Notes: a model not told the origin generated them from the letters alone. DNA of 64,000 nucleotides from Bacteroidota bacterium (GCA_016711505.1 JADJSV010000002.1:62001-126000); one strand, 5' to 3'. Shown: positions 1 through 8,728, counted from the first letter of the stretch. Made by a program: numbers and translations.

Positions 1-263
1 TAAAATTAGTTTACCTCACGGAAAGTTTAAGCAATGTGAATGACGTAAAAAAAGTACTTGGCTTTTTACCGTCTGTATTCAGCCCCGATAAAAGGTTAGT
101 TACAAAGAAAAATATTCAATCTTTTCATGCAGTAAATGTGAAAGTGATTCCATGGACTGTCAATGAAGAAAAGCAAATAGCCCGTCTGATAGAACTGGGC
201 GTTGATGGAATTATTTCAGACTTCCCGGATCGGGTTTTGAAATTGCTAAAAAAGCAATATTAG
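1..263 (+). CDS. glycerophosphodiester phosphodiesterase, 3' end (partial)
   Basis: This is the C-terminal part of a glycerophosphodiester phosphodiesterase, which hydrolyses glycerophosphodiesters to glycerol-3-phosphate and an alcohol. The frame is open from base 3, so the gene begins before the window; the GTG at 36 is internal, because the codons before it (KLVYLTESLSN) already read as family sequence. The visible end holds the last strands of the TIM barrel: VNVKVIPWTVNEEKQ followed by LGVDGIISDFPD, the region that closes the GDPD active-site barrel. The catalytic Glu and His residues lie upstream and cannot be checked. The next gene starts 111 bp downstream with its own promoter, so this gene is the end of its unit. 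Confidence 0.85.
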   Translation, partial: KLVYLTESLSNVNDVKKVLGFLPSVFSPDKRLVTKKNIQSFHAVNVKVIPWTVNEEKQIARLIELGVDGIISDFPDRVLKLLKKQY

Positions 264-324
264 ATTTCGAAAAAAGCCATTTTATTTGTTTTAAAACCAT
301 ATTTAAAATTATTTCAATAAAAAG

Positions 325-370
325 TTGCGCAGTCAGATAACTGCATTATATTTGCAGTCAAATAACTGCA
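325..370 (+). promoter_or_regulatory. promoter with two tandem operator palindromes for the ArsR-type gene
   Basis: A Bacteroidota-type promoter is present: TTG at 325-327, exactly 19 bases, then TATATTTG at 347-354 (consensus TAnnTTTG). Two palindromes with identical half sites sit on it: CGCAGT-N6-ACTGCA at 328-345 fills the spacer, and TGCAGT-N6-ACTGCA at 353-370 overlaps the -7 element and the expected start. They are 25 bp apart centre to centre. The arrangement fits autorepression by the dimeric ArsR-type protein whose ATG follows at 375; that link is inference. Confidence 0.75.
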
Positions 371-374
371 CAAA

Positions 375-716
375 ATGGAAACTCGAAGAGATATTTTTCA
401 GGCAATTGCTGATCCTACACGGCGGGCAATAATTGGTTTGCTGGCATTTCAGGCCATGACGCCCGGAGCTATCGCTGCGAACTTTGATTCGTCGCGGCAG
501 ACAATTTCAAAGCATATTCAGATTCTTACAGAATGTCATATAGTAAAACAAGAACAAGTAGGGCGAGAGATCTATTATCAGATTAATCCTAAGAAAATAA
601 AAGAAGTAGCAGACTGGGCCAATCAATACAGTCAATTCTGGAATGAAAAGTTCAATTCACTGGATAAGTATTTCAATATTGCTAAGACTAAAAAGGTCAA
701 ATCAAAAATAAAATAA
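375..716 (+). CDS. ArsR/SmtB-family winged-helix transcriptional regulator
   Basis: This 113-residue protein begins with METRRDIFQAIADPTRRAII, the typical first helix of ArsR-family repressors. The recognition helix follows around residues 36-55 (NFDSSRQTISKHIQIL) and the wing is near VGREIYYQI. It lacks the ELCVCDL metal-binding motif, so it resembles the SdpR-like, non-metal members that are usually paired with an SRPBCC protein, as here: the next gene starts one base after its stop codon. Two palindromes in its promoter are the likely binding sites. The inducer is unknown. Confidence 0.88.
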   Translation: METRRDIFQAIADPTRRAIIGLLAFQAMTPGAIAANFDSSRQTISKHIQILTECHIVKQEQVGREIYYQINPKKIKEVADWANQYSQFWNEKFNSLDKYFNIAKTKKVKSKIK

Positions 717-717
717 G

Positions 718-1230
718 ATGGTAAATCAAACCGAACAAAAAGAAGGACTAAAAATTGTCCGAGAATTTAATGCTCCGATTGCATTAGTCTTCGAAGCTTT
801 TTCAAGTGCAGAAGCTTTTGCACAATGGTGGGGACCTGTTGGGATGCCAGTAACAGTAAAAAGTATGGACTTCAGAAATGGAGGTAAACTTCATTATAAA
901 ATGGAAGGCCATGGTCAGGTGATGTGGGGAATGTTCCGGTATGTCAATATTGAAGAACCACACTTGATCGAATTTGTAAATTCATTTTCCGATGAAGCCG
1001 GAAATCTTTGCAAGGCTCCATTTCCAATTGAATTCCCAATGGAGATATTAAATAAAATGAAGTTGGCTGAGAAGAATGGAATTACAACACTGACCATTCA
1101 GGGCTATCCGATAAACCCTACCGAAGAGCAAGCCGCAACATACTTCTCAATGTTTGAGAATATGTCACAAGGGTTTAATGGGACGTTTGATCAGCTTGAA
1201 AATTACTTGAAGATTAAGAATGACAAATGA
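718..1230 (+). CDS. SRPBCC (AHSA1-like) domain protein
   Basis: This 170-residue protein has the START-like helix-grip fold of the AHSA1/CalC family. The N-terminal strand reads LKIVREFNAPIALVFEAFSS, and the signature AFAQWWGPVGMPVT follows at about residues 33-46. The C-terminal helix includes YFSMFENMSQGFNGTFDQL. Such proteins bind hydrophobic ligands in a cavity, and in ArsR-SRPBCC pairs the partner is thought to relate to the regulator's signal. It is co-transcribed with the ArsR gene (1 bp gap) and ends just before a strong terminator. The ligand cannot be told from sequence. Confidence 0.85.
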   Translation: MVNQTEQKEGLKIVREFNAPIALVFEAFSSAEAFAQWWGPVGMPVTVKSMDFRNGGKLHYKMEGHGQVMWGMFRYVNIEEPHLIEFVNSFSDEAGNLCKAPFPIEFPMEILNKMKLAEKNGITTLTIQGYPINPTEEQAATYFSMFENMSQGFNGTFDQLENYLKIKNDK

Positions 1231-1256
1231 ATCCCGTTAGCTGTCGGATTGAAAAA

Positions 1257-1294
1257 TAAAAATGGGCGTCCTTTAAGGAACGCCCATTTTTATT
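1257..1294. terminator. bidirectional rho-independent terminator
   Basis: The stem AAATGGGCGT pairs with ACGCCCATTT around a short loop containing CCTTTAAGG. An A-run precedes it and a T-run follows, so it can stop transcription on both strands. It lies between the SRPBCC gene (+) and the T9SS gene (-), which converge here. Confidence 0.85.
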
Positions 1295-1313
1295 TATTGC
1301 TATTAGTTATTAA

Positions 1314-3284
1314 TTACTTAATAACTACTGATTGGTTAAACGAACCTGAGTTATTCGTGATTTTAACCTGATAAATACCTGAAGGTTGAGAGCTAAGGTC
1401 AATTGTAGTTAAAGATGCTGTTGTAATTTTCGTAGCATAAACTGATTGTCCGATAGCATTATAAACATTCACAGAATAATCTGAATTATCATTTTTAGTA
1501 TTTGAAATGTTGATAATTCCTCTAGAAGGGTTTGGATAAACTTCAAATCCTGAAAGTGTATTTAATTTATCTACACCGATTGATACATCACCGAAGTTTA
1601 GTCTTAATTGATAAACAATATCGAAACCTAGGTCACTGGCCAAAGCCCAACCATTCACTGCAGGTGGTGAAGGAGCGCCATCCCATGAAGCCCATACAGC
1701 ACTGGCAGTTAAAATAGCATTGGATGTTGAAAGTGTCAATAATGAATCTGCTTCATGTACACCAACAAAATATAATCCTAGAGATAAAGAAGGAACACTT
1801 CTTACGGGTAGAGTGAACCATTGTCCACCTGTAGCGATATCGCCTGGCATTATAATCAGAGTATCAGAACTTGCCAATATTGTATTGCTTGGTTCAGAAC
1901 CGACAGCTTGAGTACGGATAGTCGCCCAAACTGGAGAGCCTGCCGGGTTCGGTGTCATTACATCTGTCAGGAAGAATGAAACTGAAGTAACCTGTGAAGC
2001 AGTAACAACAGTATAATTCTGTCCTACGATACCATTTGCAGGACCAGCGCCAATTCCTAATGCTCCTGTTGAAGTACCATTGTCACGTCCAAAAATTGAG
2101 TCAGTAACCATTGTAGTTGCTGATTCGAAAATATCATTTCCTGTATTTGCATCGCCGGATAAAGTTACTGTCATACGAACGAAATACGTTGCAGCAGCAG
2201 TAGGAGTGAATGCAGTTGTAGTAAGAACACTTTCAGTTGCAAATGAACCAATCACCGGAAGATTTACTGTTTCAGTAAACGCTGCAGTATTTGTTGCTGA
2301 ATCGATTACTTCGAAAAGAGCAGTTCCGCCACTAGTAGCTGTTGAACCGATATTAAAAACATCACCTGCTAAATATAAATTTGCTGCCTGAGATACAGGA
2401 AGAAAAGTATATTCAGTATTTAAAGGCATTACATTGATAGCGCTAACATCGACTGCTGACGGTTCAAAAACTTCGATGTCGTCAATTTGCCAGTAGTAGT
2501 CCCAGTTACCACGATAAGTAAACTTAAGATAAACGTTTGCCTGGTTAGCGGCAACTGAAGAGATATCAATATAAGGGTTATAAGGATTTGCTGTTGTTTC
2601 ACCTTGAGCTAAACCTGTTTCAGCAGAATGGACAGCTGTCCAAGTGATACTGTCATTGCTGACATAAATTGTACCTGAACCCGTATTATATTGACGGAAA
2701 TGTTCCTGTAAAGTAAGATATACAATTGTATTTGATGAACAATCGATAGCAGGAGTGATTAAGCTTGCAGATGCAACATCTGTATTGTTACCATAACCAT
2801 CATCATCAAACATCATCCATCCATTTGCTGCAGAAGTAGACTTCAAAGCAAGAAGAATTGAATCGTTTAACGGACCTGTGTGAGCGTATGTCCAGACTTC
2901 TCCGGCTCCGGTACTGTCATTTTGAACCCAAGTTGCAGGTAAACCGGCTGCAAAGTCTTCACTAAAAATTGTTGCAAGCACAGTTGGAGTAACAACCTGT
3001 CCGGCGTTACGGTGACTGGCTGAGATTGTTGCCGGAACTGATTTTCCATTGGATAGATCTCTTCCGGAAATCTTCATAGAGTTTTGTGCTTCGCTGCTAC
3101 TCATGGCAAGTAGTGCAAATGCTAATAAAGTAATTTTTTCATTTTTGTTATTTGATTGGTTAAGGTTAAGAGAATTATCAGAAGGAATTTTACGAGTTTC
3201 GAACTGTAAACGTAAGGAGTTTTCAAATGAATGCTTCAGTTGAAAATTGGTTGGTAAAGGTACCATTATTGAAGTAAAATACAA
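1314..3284 (-). CDS. T9SS-dependent secreted protein with jelly-roll adhesin-like domain; start region probably frameshifted
   Basis: The mature part has a cleaved-adhesin/choice-of-anchor-type jelly-roll domain (FSEDFAAGLPATW to YYWQIDDIEVFEP), two later beta-rich segments and a C-terminal type A sorting domain (FEVYPNPSRGIINI to VKITNNSGSFNQSVVIK). The protein should cross the inner membrane by Sec and the outer membrane by T9SS. The 5' end is odd. The open frame reaches 3284, but its first 47 residues are not signal-like, while the hydrophobic core ITLLAFALLAM is preceded by an ATG (3142-3140) that is one base out of frame across a run of six A. Seven A would give MKKITLLAFALLA, a standard signal peptide. 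Either the tract varies in length or the consensus lacks a base. The role beyond surface adhesion is unknown. Confidence 0.8.
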   Translation of the reverse strand: MYFTSIMVPLPTNFQLKHSFENSLRLQFETRKIPSDNSLNLNQSNNKNEKITLLAFALLAMSSSEAQNSMKISGRDLSNGKSVPATISASHRNAGQVVTPTVLATIFSEDFAAGLPATWVQNDSTGAGEVWTYAHTGPLNDSILLALKSTSAANGWMMFDDDGYGNNTDVASASLITPAIDCSSNTIVYLTLQEHFRQYNTGSGTIYVSNDSITWTAVHSAETGLAQGETTANPYNPYIDISSVAANQANVYLKFTYRGNWDYYWQIDDIEVFEPSAVDVSAINVMPLNTEYTFLPVSQAANLYLAGDVFNIGSTATSGGTALFEVIDSATNTAAFTETVNLPVIGSFATESVLTTTAFTPTAAATYFVRMTVTLSGDANTGNDIFESATTMVTDSIFGRDNGTSTGALGIGAGPANGIVGQNYTVVTASQVTSVSFFLTDVMTPNPAGSPVWATIRTQAVGSEPSNTILASSDTLIIMPGDIATGGQWFTLPVRSVPSLSLGLYFVGVHEADSLLTLSTSNAILTASAVWASWDGAPSPPAVNGWALASDLGFDIVYQLRLNFGDVSIGVDKLNTLSGFEVYPNPSRGIINISNTKNDNSDYSVNVYNAIGQSVYATKITTASLTTIDLSSQPSGIYQVKITNNSGSFNQSVVIK

Positions 3285-3427
3285 CTACAAAATGCTCCTT
3301 TTTTAGCCAAATTAACTAACATAAACATGAATTTTCCCAATTAGACAATTGTTAAATGAGTGTTAACAATATTTGATCTGGCTAAATCATGATTTTTTTG
3401 TAAAATAGCATATAAAAAAATGGACCC

Positions 3428-4411
3428 ATGAGAACATTCCTGGTATTAATTGCCGCAATATTTAGTATAAATTTTGCTTTTTCTCAAGAACAAGAGTATT
3501 CTGTTTTCATTAAAACTGCTGATTCTCTTTATAATGTTAAAGAATTCAAACGTTCTGCACATGAATATTCAAAGGCTTTCAAAACGTTAGGCTGGAAAGG
3601 TTATCCCGACGACAGATACAATGCAGCCTGTTCATGGGCATTGGCGAATGAAGCCGACAGTGCGTTTTATCAGATCGATATACTGGTAAAAAAAATTAAC
3701 TATAAAAACCTTAATCATATTTCCAATGATGAAGATCTTATCTCTTTGCATAGCGATAAACGATGGAAAGAATATATAGATCAGATCAGAAGTAATAAGG
3801 AGAAAGCTGAAATAAATCTAGACAAGCAATTGGTTGCAAAATTAGATTCGATCTATAATGACGATCAGAATTTCAGAAGGCAGATAAAAGATATTGAAAC
3901 TAAATATGGTTGGGATTCAAAGGAAATAAAAGAGCATTGGAAACTTGGAATGGAAAAGGATTCGATAAATCTTATCAAAGTCAGGAATATCCTGGATACC
4001 AGAGGTTGGTTAGGGGCTGACATTGTTGGTGAACAAGGTAATACAACACTATTTCTGGTAATTCAGCATTCAGATATAAAAACTCAGGAAATGTATTTGC
4101 CAATGATGCGCGAAGCTGTAAAAAACGGGAAAGCCAAGAGCTCCAGTCTTGCACTCATGGAAGACCGGGTCGCTTTGCGTCAGGGAAAAAAGCAGATCTA
4201 TGGCAGTCAGATAAACAAAGACCTCAAGACACAATATTTTTATGTTGCACCTTTAGAAGATCCTGACAATGTAGATAAGAGAAGAGCAGAAGTCGGACTT
4301 GAACCATTAGCTCGGTACGTTTCACAATGGGATATTGTTTGGAATGTCGAGCAGTATAAAAAAGAGTTGCCGGTCATAATGGAAACGTGGAAGCAAACAA
4401 ATCCATATTGA
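3428..4411 (+). CDS. DUF6624-type secreted protein
   Basis: This 327-residue protein starts with a Sec signal peptide (MRTFLVLIAAIFSINFAFSQ). A TPR-like N-terminal region follows (DSLYNVKEFKRSAHEYSKAF, with AACSWALANEADSAFYQI), matching a common Bacteroidota design. The C-terminal half carries the DUF6624 signature: RGWLGADIVGEQGNTTLFLV, then DIKTQEMYLPMMREAVKNG and LEDPDNVDKRRAEVGLEPL. No sorting domain or lipobox is present, so a periplasmic location is likely. It stands alone; the next intact gene is TfoX-like. The biochemical function of the family is not established. Confidence 0.75.
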   Translation: MRTFLVLIAAIFSINFAFSQEQEYSVFIKTADSLYNVKEFKRSAHEYSKAFKTLGWKGYPDDRYNAACSWALANEADSAFYQIDILVKKINYKNLNHISNDEDLISLHSDKRWKEYIDQIRSNKEKAEINLDKQLVAKLDSIYNDDQNFRRQIKDIETKYGWDSKEIKEHWKLGMEKDSINLIKVRNILDTRGWLGADIVGEQGNTTLFLVIQHSDIKTQEMYLPMMREAVKNGKAKSSSLALMEDRVALRQGKKQIYGSQINKDLKTQYFYVAPLEDPDNVDKRRAEVGLEPLARYVSQWDIVWNVEQYKKELPVIMETWKQTNPY

Positions 4412-4424
4412 ATTAATCTTTGCA

Positions 4425-4683
4425 GTGAACCCGAAGATCTTTCTACTTGGAGTGTTGATCTCATTTCTTTGTGTTTACATGGAATGGGGGAAGCAATCTG
4501 AATTTATGTTAGAAATGCAATTTGATATTTTGGTGAAATCAAATTCAACTTTCAATATACTAATGGTGCCAATTGTATTTATTCCTTTTTTCGGACAGCT
4601 TTGTTTTTAGTTATTTGTATTTTAAAACTGCTAAAATGGTTCAGATTAATAAATAGATCACATATAGTGTTTCATATAAACAG
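4425..4683 (+). pseudogene. remnant of a small integral membrane protein
   Basis: A GTG-started frame of 61 codons (4425-4610) reads as an N-terminal membrane helix (FLLGVLISFLCVYMEWGKQ) and the start of a second one (NILMVPIVFIPFFGQL). It resembles the small Bacteroidota membrane proteins with a YLEWG motif, which are normally about twice as long. It stops at 4610, but another frame continues hydrophobically (ALFLVICILKLLKWFRLI), so a one-base indel near 4600 plausibly ended the gene. The family assignment rests on recognition alone. Confidence 0.4.
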
Positions 4684-4692
4684 AATACAGAT

Positions 4693-5049
4693 ATGGCCTT
4701 TAATGAAAAAACTGCTCAGCGCATAAGAGAAATTTTGCTCAGCAAAGGTGCAGACTTTACCGAGAAAAAAATGTTTAGTGGAATCTGCTTTATGGTCGAT
4801 AATAAAATGTGTTGCGGAACGCACATCGACAAAAAAACGGAAGAAGAATATCTGCTTTGCAGAATCGGAGAGAAAGCATATGATAAAGCTTTGGAAAAAG
4901 AGAATGTCATACCGATGGATTTTACCGGCAGAAGTATGAAAGGATATATTTTTGTTGTCGGCGAGGGAATTAAATCAAAAAAAGATTTGAGTTATTGGGT
5001 ACAACTTTGTTTGGATTTTAATCCATTAGCTAAAGCTTCGAAGAAATGA
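4693..5049 (+). CDS. TfoX N-terminal domain protein
   Basis: This 118-residue protein consists of a single TfoX/Sxy N-terminal domain. The signature runs through the first half: KKMFSGICFMVDNKMCCGTH, then EEYLLCRIGEKAYDKAL and a C-terminal FTGRSMKGYIFVVGEGI. Proteobacterial Sxy promotes competence with CRP, but stand-alone N-domain proteins like this one are widespread and of unproven role. It lacks the TfoX C-terminal domain. It converges on nadE; a weak 17-bp palindrome (5061-5077) without a T-run lies between them. Confidence 0.82.
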   Translation: MAFNEKTAQRIREILLSKGADFTEKKMFSGICFMVDNKMCCGTHIDKKTEEEYLLCRIGEKAYDKALEKENVIPMDFTGRSMKGYIFVVGEGIKSKKDLSYWVQLCLDFNPLAKASKK

Positions 5050-5109
5050 AGAATGAATACTGATAATTATTATCAGGCCCGCTAGGCCATACGTTTTGAA
5101 AATTGCTGA

Positions 5110-6765
5110 CTAGCTTACTAATACTTTCTGACAGATAGGTAATCGACGACCTTTTCCGAAGGCTTTAGGAGAAACCCTTAAAATCGGCGGAGTCTGATAG
5201 CGTTTGTATTCATTAGTGTTTACCATTTTCAGGATCCGGCGGACTAGTGATTCGTCGAAACCCATTGCCATCAGTTCAGAAGGACCACGGCGATTTTCTA
5301 TGTATTCAATTAAAACTTTATCGAGGATATCATATTCCGGAAGGGAATCAGAATCTTTTTGGTTGGGACGTAATTCTGCAGAAGGTGGTTTGGTTAAAAT
5401 GTTTTCCGGAATAATTTCTCCATTGCGATTAATATATCTGCAAAGTTCAAAGACCTGCGTTTTGTAAATGTCGCCGATCACTGATAGACCTCCGCACATA
5501 TCGCCATACAATGTTCCGTATCCAACAGCTAATTCACTTTTATTAGAAGTGTTCAGTAAGATATATCCAAACTTATTTGATTCAGCCATTAATAGTCCAC
5601 CTCGGATGCGTGCCTGAATATTTTCTTCTGCTACACTGAACGGCAGATCTTTAAAAAATGGTTTAAGTGAAATCAGATATTGATCGAGAAGATCTTTAAT
5701 TGGAATAATGTCATGCGAAACTCTGGTGTTCTGAAGCAAGGCTAATGAATCATCAACAGAACCTTTCGATGAAAACTCCGATGGCATTAAGATCGTATGT
5801 ACATTTTCAGGTCCAAGTGCAGTCGCTGCAAGAACAGTAACCAGTGCAGAGTCAATTCCGCCACTTAATCCTAAAATAGCTTTCTTGAAATTTTGTTTGC
5901 TGAAATAATCGCGGATGCCAAGAACGAGGGCTTCGTGTATGTCAGCGATCTTTATGTGTTCACGGTTTAAGACAGGTACTATTTTCGAGCAGGTAAGTGA
6001 TTTGCTTCCGGCATCAAAATCAAACATAGCAAAGTCTTCACGGAAATAATTCATTTCATGAACTGTATTTCCTTCAGCATCCATACCAATACTTCCGCCA
6101 TCGAAAATAATTTCCGTCTGTGCTCCGATATGATTGACATACACCAATGGCAAGTTATACTTTATTGCATTGCGTTTGAGAATAGCTTTGCGTGATTCAG
6201 CATGTGCATGATCAAAAGGTGATGCAGCAATGTTGATCATTAATTTTGGCTCTTCTTTGATAAGTACATCCATTGGAGAATTGATGTACATAGGATCATC
6301 TTCTACGTTCCACAGATCTTCGCAGATAGTTAAAGCGATCTTTATTCCTTTGAAATTAATACAGTGAAAATTCCGCTCAGGTTCGAAGTATCGGTATTCG
6401 TCAAAAATGTCGTAGGTGGGAAGTAGTGCTTTATGAATTTCGTCTGCTATTCTTCCTTCAGTCAGAAGCAATGCTGCATTAAAAAGATTTTTACCTTCTA
6501 TTTTTTTATTTCTTACTGGCAGTCCGACAATTGCAGCAATCCCTTTACATTCTTTAGAAATCTCTTCAGCTGCAACGTAGCACTTTTTTATAAAATCATC
6601 GAATTCAAGAAAATCCTGAGGTGGATATGCAGAAATGCATAATTCAGAAAAAACAATTAGCTCGACACCGCTTTCTTTCGCTTTAATAATGTTCTGCTTG
6701 ATGAGAGAAACATTTTTTTCGAAATCACCGACGGTGTAATTGAGTTGAGCGAGAGCGATGCGCAT
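5110..6765 (-). CDS. nadE: glutamine-dependent NAD+ synthetase
   Basis: NadE makes NAD+ from deamido-NAD+ and ATP, using ammonia released from glutamine. The 551-residue protein has both modules. The N-terminal nitrilase-type glutaminase has its catalytic triad visible as E41 (FSELCIS), K112 (HKALLP) and C148 (TICEDLW). The C-terminal synthetase has the ATP pyrophosphatase loop SGGIDS at 301-306 and later the substrate loop TKPPSAELRPNQKD. Length and start (MRIALAQLNYTVGDF) are normal for the two-domain form. The short 5' leader is an array of 7-bp repeats that begins 8 bp before the ATG. Confidence 0.97.
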   Translation of the reverse strand: MRIALAQLNYTVGDFEKNVSLIKQNIIKAKESGVELIVFSELCISAYPPQDFLEFDDFIKKCYVAAEEISKECKGIAAIVGLPVRNKKIEGKNLFNAALLLTEGRIADEIHKALLPTYDIFDEYRYFEPERNFHCINFKGIKIALTICEDLWNVEDDPMYINSPMDVLIKEEPKLMINIAASPFDHAHAESRKAILKRNAIKYNLPLVYVNHIGAQTEIIFDGGSIGMDAEGNTVHEMNYFREDFAMFDFDAGSKSLTCSKIVPVLNREHIKIADIHEALVLGIRDYFSKQNFKKAILGLSGGIDSALVTVLAATALGPENVHTILMPSEFSSKGSVDDSLALLQNTRVSHDIIPIKDLLDQYLISLKPFFKDLPFSVAEENIQARIRGGLLMAESNKFGYILLNTSNKSELAVGYGTLYGDMCGGLSVIGDIYKTQVFELCRYINRNGEIIPENILTKPPSAELRPNQKDSDSLPEYDILDKVLIEYIENRRGPSELMAMGFDESLVRRILKMVNTNEYKRYQTPPILRVSPKAFGKGRRLPICQKVLVS

Positions 6766-6773
6766 TTCTTTTC

Positions 6774-6897
6774 GGTAAGTAGTAATTGGTAATTGGTAAG
6801 TAGCAAGGGCGTTCTAATCTCAAACTAATTTCTTTTATTCGAGAGTTTGGGTGATATTAGTAACAATGTCTACTTACAACTCACCACTTGCTATCCA
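6774..6897. repeat. heptad repeat array and partial inverted repeat upstream of nadE
   Basis: From 6774 to 6808 the plus strand reads as five consecutive 7-mers: GGTAAGT, AGTAATT, GGTAATT, GGTAAGT, AGCAAGG. A second block of heptads (ACTTACA, ACTCACC, ACTTGCT, ATCCACT) near 6872-6900 is roughly the reverse complement of the first, so the leader can fold into an imperfect hairpin with a loop of about 60 bases. The first block begins 8 bp from the nadE start codon; the second touches the stop of the next gene. Confidence 0.65.
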
Positions 6898-7596
6898 CTA
6901 AAATAGTATTCCAACCGACAATCCCAGCATATTACTATTCATCTTCAAACCATCGGCATCAGAAACATCTAATAGACCGTTGTTGAATTGTACTCCTACA
7001 AGTAAAACTGTTGAGCCACTCAAAGTGTATTCAATTCCGCCACCAATGATCATTGAAAGATTAATGTTGTTGATATCATCCTGAATGTCTTCGTCATCCA
7101 ATTCAACATTTGATGTTACAGTTGAATTTGTAGCTAATGTAGTTGTTTGAGTATTGAATTTAATGTCAGCTCTTGAACGTATATTAATTGCCGGTGCCAG
7201 ACCTGCCTGTAAATAATAAGTCAGGTAACCGATCTCATTAGTTTTTAGTTTAAGAGTAATAGGAAGTTCAATATATTGAAGTGTCATTTCTGATTCAGCA
7301 ATTGTGACAACTTTAGTAATGTTGTCATTTGTTTCAAATGTCGAGCGTAAATTTCCGCCACGGTAGGTCACATCTAATCCTGTAGCGAAAGAATAATTGT
7401 CTGAAAACTGGAATTCAGTGATCAATCCATAACAGAAGCCGAATTTTGAGCCATCGCTTTCTGTACCTTTTGTGTCGGTTCTTAACCAGGCAATGGAAGG
7501 AGTTATTTTTAATCCAAAGTGCAATCCTTCATTGCTTTGAGCTTGGGAAGCGAAACCTGTCAGGATAAACAAGGCAATGGCAGTTAACTTTTTCAT
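6898..7596 (-). CDS. outer-membrane beta-barrel protein (PorT-like family)
   Basis: This 232-residue protein starts with a clear signal peptide (MKKLTAIALFILTGFASQAQ). It then shows alternating strands typical of the small Bacteroidota barrels, for example GLHFGLKITPSIAWL, YSFATGLDVTYRGG, MTLQYIELPITLKLKTNEI and STVLLVGVQFNNGLLDV. It ends in a terminal Phe (LGLSVGILF), as expected for BAM-inserted barrels. The middle loop (ELDDEDIQDDINNIN) is acidic and probably extracellular. It shares the minus strand with nadE, 132 bp upstream of it. The specific role is unknown; PorT itself helps T9SS, but this sequence does not allow that assignment. Confidence 0.78.
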   Translation of the reverse strand: MKKLTAIALFILTGFASQAQSNEGLHFGLKITPSIAWLRTDTKGTESDGSKFGFCYGLITEFQFSDNYSFATGLDVTYRGGNLRSTFETNDNITKVVTIAESEMTLQYIELPITLKLKTNEIGYLTYYLQAGLAPAINIRSRADIKFNTQTTTLATNSTVTSNVELDDEDIQDDINNINLSMIIGGGIEYTLSGSTVLLVGVQFNNGLLDVSDADGLKMNSNMLGLSVGILF

Positions 7597-7642
7597 GTTA
7601 TATAATTTTTTAGTGATTAGACGTTTGATAGATGAATACTGA

Positions 7643-7650
7643 TACTTTTG
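7643..7650 (+). promoter_or_regulatory. candidate -7 element for gldB
   Basis: TACTTTTG matches the Bacteroidota -7 consensus TAnnTTTG and lies 22 bp before the gldB ATG. The nearest upstream TTG (7625-7627) is only 15 bases away instead of about 19, so the -33 element is uncertain. Confidence 0.45.
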
Positions 7651-7671
7651 CTTTAATTTCCTACAATATTA

Positions 7672-8706
7672 ATGAAAAAACACATATCATCTAATATAGC
7701 AGCGCTATTGGTTATTTACACGATCGTGTTGATTTCAGGCTGTAATCAGAATACGCAGAAGCCGGAGATTTCGGCTGTTTCTACTGAATTGAAATTACAG
7801 AGATTTGAAGCTGATCTTTTTGGTATGGACGTTACACAACCTGCCACGGCAATTTCAAAATTAAAGGCTGAATATGGCGACTTTTTTGATCTGTACATGT
7901 TTAGAATCACCTCATTAGGAACACCGGATAGCATAATGATGCAGGAACGAATAGTTTCGTTTGTATCAGATACAAATTTCCGTGCCGTTGCCGAAGACAT
8001 CAGAAAAACATTTGGAGATTTTGAAGCGGAAAAGGAACAGTTGTCACAGGCATTCAATTATTATAAATACTATTTCCCAAAAAAATCAATACCAACAATT
8101 GTAACACTGCTGTCGGTTTTTTCTTATCCTATCGTATGCGACTCTTTTAACCTTGGTATTGGCCTCGATATGTATCTGGGAAAAGATTATCGTTATTACA
8201 ATACACTTGAGCCACCTCTTCCTAATTATCTTCGGATTCAGATGGAGAAAGAAAATGTGGTGATCGATGCAATGAAAGGGTGGGCGCTGAGTGATTACCA
8301 GATCGATGAAGCTTCAGCAAAAGTGATAGATATGATGATCAGCGAAGGACGGATTGTTACGTTTTTAGAATATGTAATTCCCGATGCAGATGACTGGCGA
8401 AGATTAGGATTTACCGAATCGCAATTTGAATTGTGTGAAAAAAATGAAAAAGAGATCTGGACATTTTTTGTCGACAACAAACTTCTTTTCAGTGCCGATC
8501 CGAATATTCTTTCAAAGTATACAAACGATGGTCCAACTACCAGTGCGTTTCCAAAAGATTCACCTGGAAATATCGGAAAGTATATCGGTTGGAAAATTGT
8601 CAGCGCCTATCTCACAAAACATCCTAAAACAGAATTACAACAACTGATGGAAATGAAAGATATGATGCGGATCTATCAGGAGTCGGGGTATAAGCCGGCG
8701 AAGTAG
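7672..8706 (+). CDS. gldB: gliding motility-associated lipoprotein GldB
   Basis: This 344-residue protein has a lipoprotein signal with lipobox ISGC at about residues 21-24 (IVLISGCNQN). The body matches GldB: ELKLQRFEADLFGMD at the N-terminus, YGDFFDLYMFRI, a central FNLGIGLDMYLGKDYRYY and the C-terminal NIGKYIGWKIVSAYLTKH. GldB is needed for gliding in Flavobacterium, and homologues also occur in non-gliding members near T9SS machinery. gldC lies next to it on the opposite strand, and the two genes converge on a long repeat hairpin. The T9SS cargo elsewhere in this window is consistent with a functional secretion system. Confidence 0.87.
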   Translation: MKKHISSNIAALLVIYTIVLISGCNQNTQKPEISAVSTELKLQRFEADLFGMDVTQPATAISKLKAEYGDFFDLYMFRITSLGTPDSIMMQERIVSFVSDTNFRAVAEDIRKTFGDFEAEKEQLSQAFNYYKYYFPKKSIPTIVTLLSVFSYPIVCDSFNLGIGLDMYLGKDYRYYNTLEPPLPNYLRIQMEKENVVIDAMKGWALSDYQIDEASAKVIDMMISEGRIVTFLEYVIPDADDWRRLGFTESQFELCEKNEKEIWTFFVDNKLLFSADPNILSKYTNDGPTTSAFPKDSPGNIGKYIGWKIVSAYLTKHPKTELQQLMEMKDMMRIYQESGYKPAK

Positions 8707-8728
8707 ATTCTTGAGGTCATTGGAATTT

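Noticed and set aside
2080..2391. 103-codon plus-strand frame opposite the T9SS gene
   Set aside because: It is antisense to Thr/Ala-rich coding sequence, which gives Val/Ala-rich stop-free frames.
5061..5090. Terminator between the TfoX-like gene and nadE
   Set aside because: A 17-bp AT-rich palindrome and a GGCC repeat are present, but no T-run and no stable GC stem.
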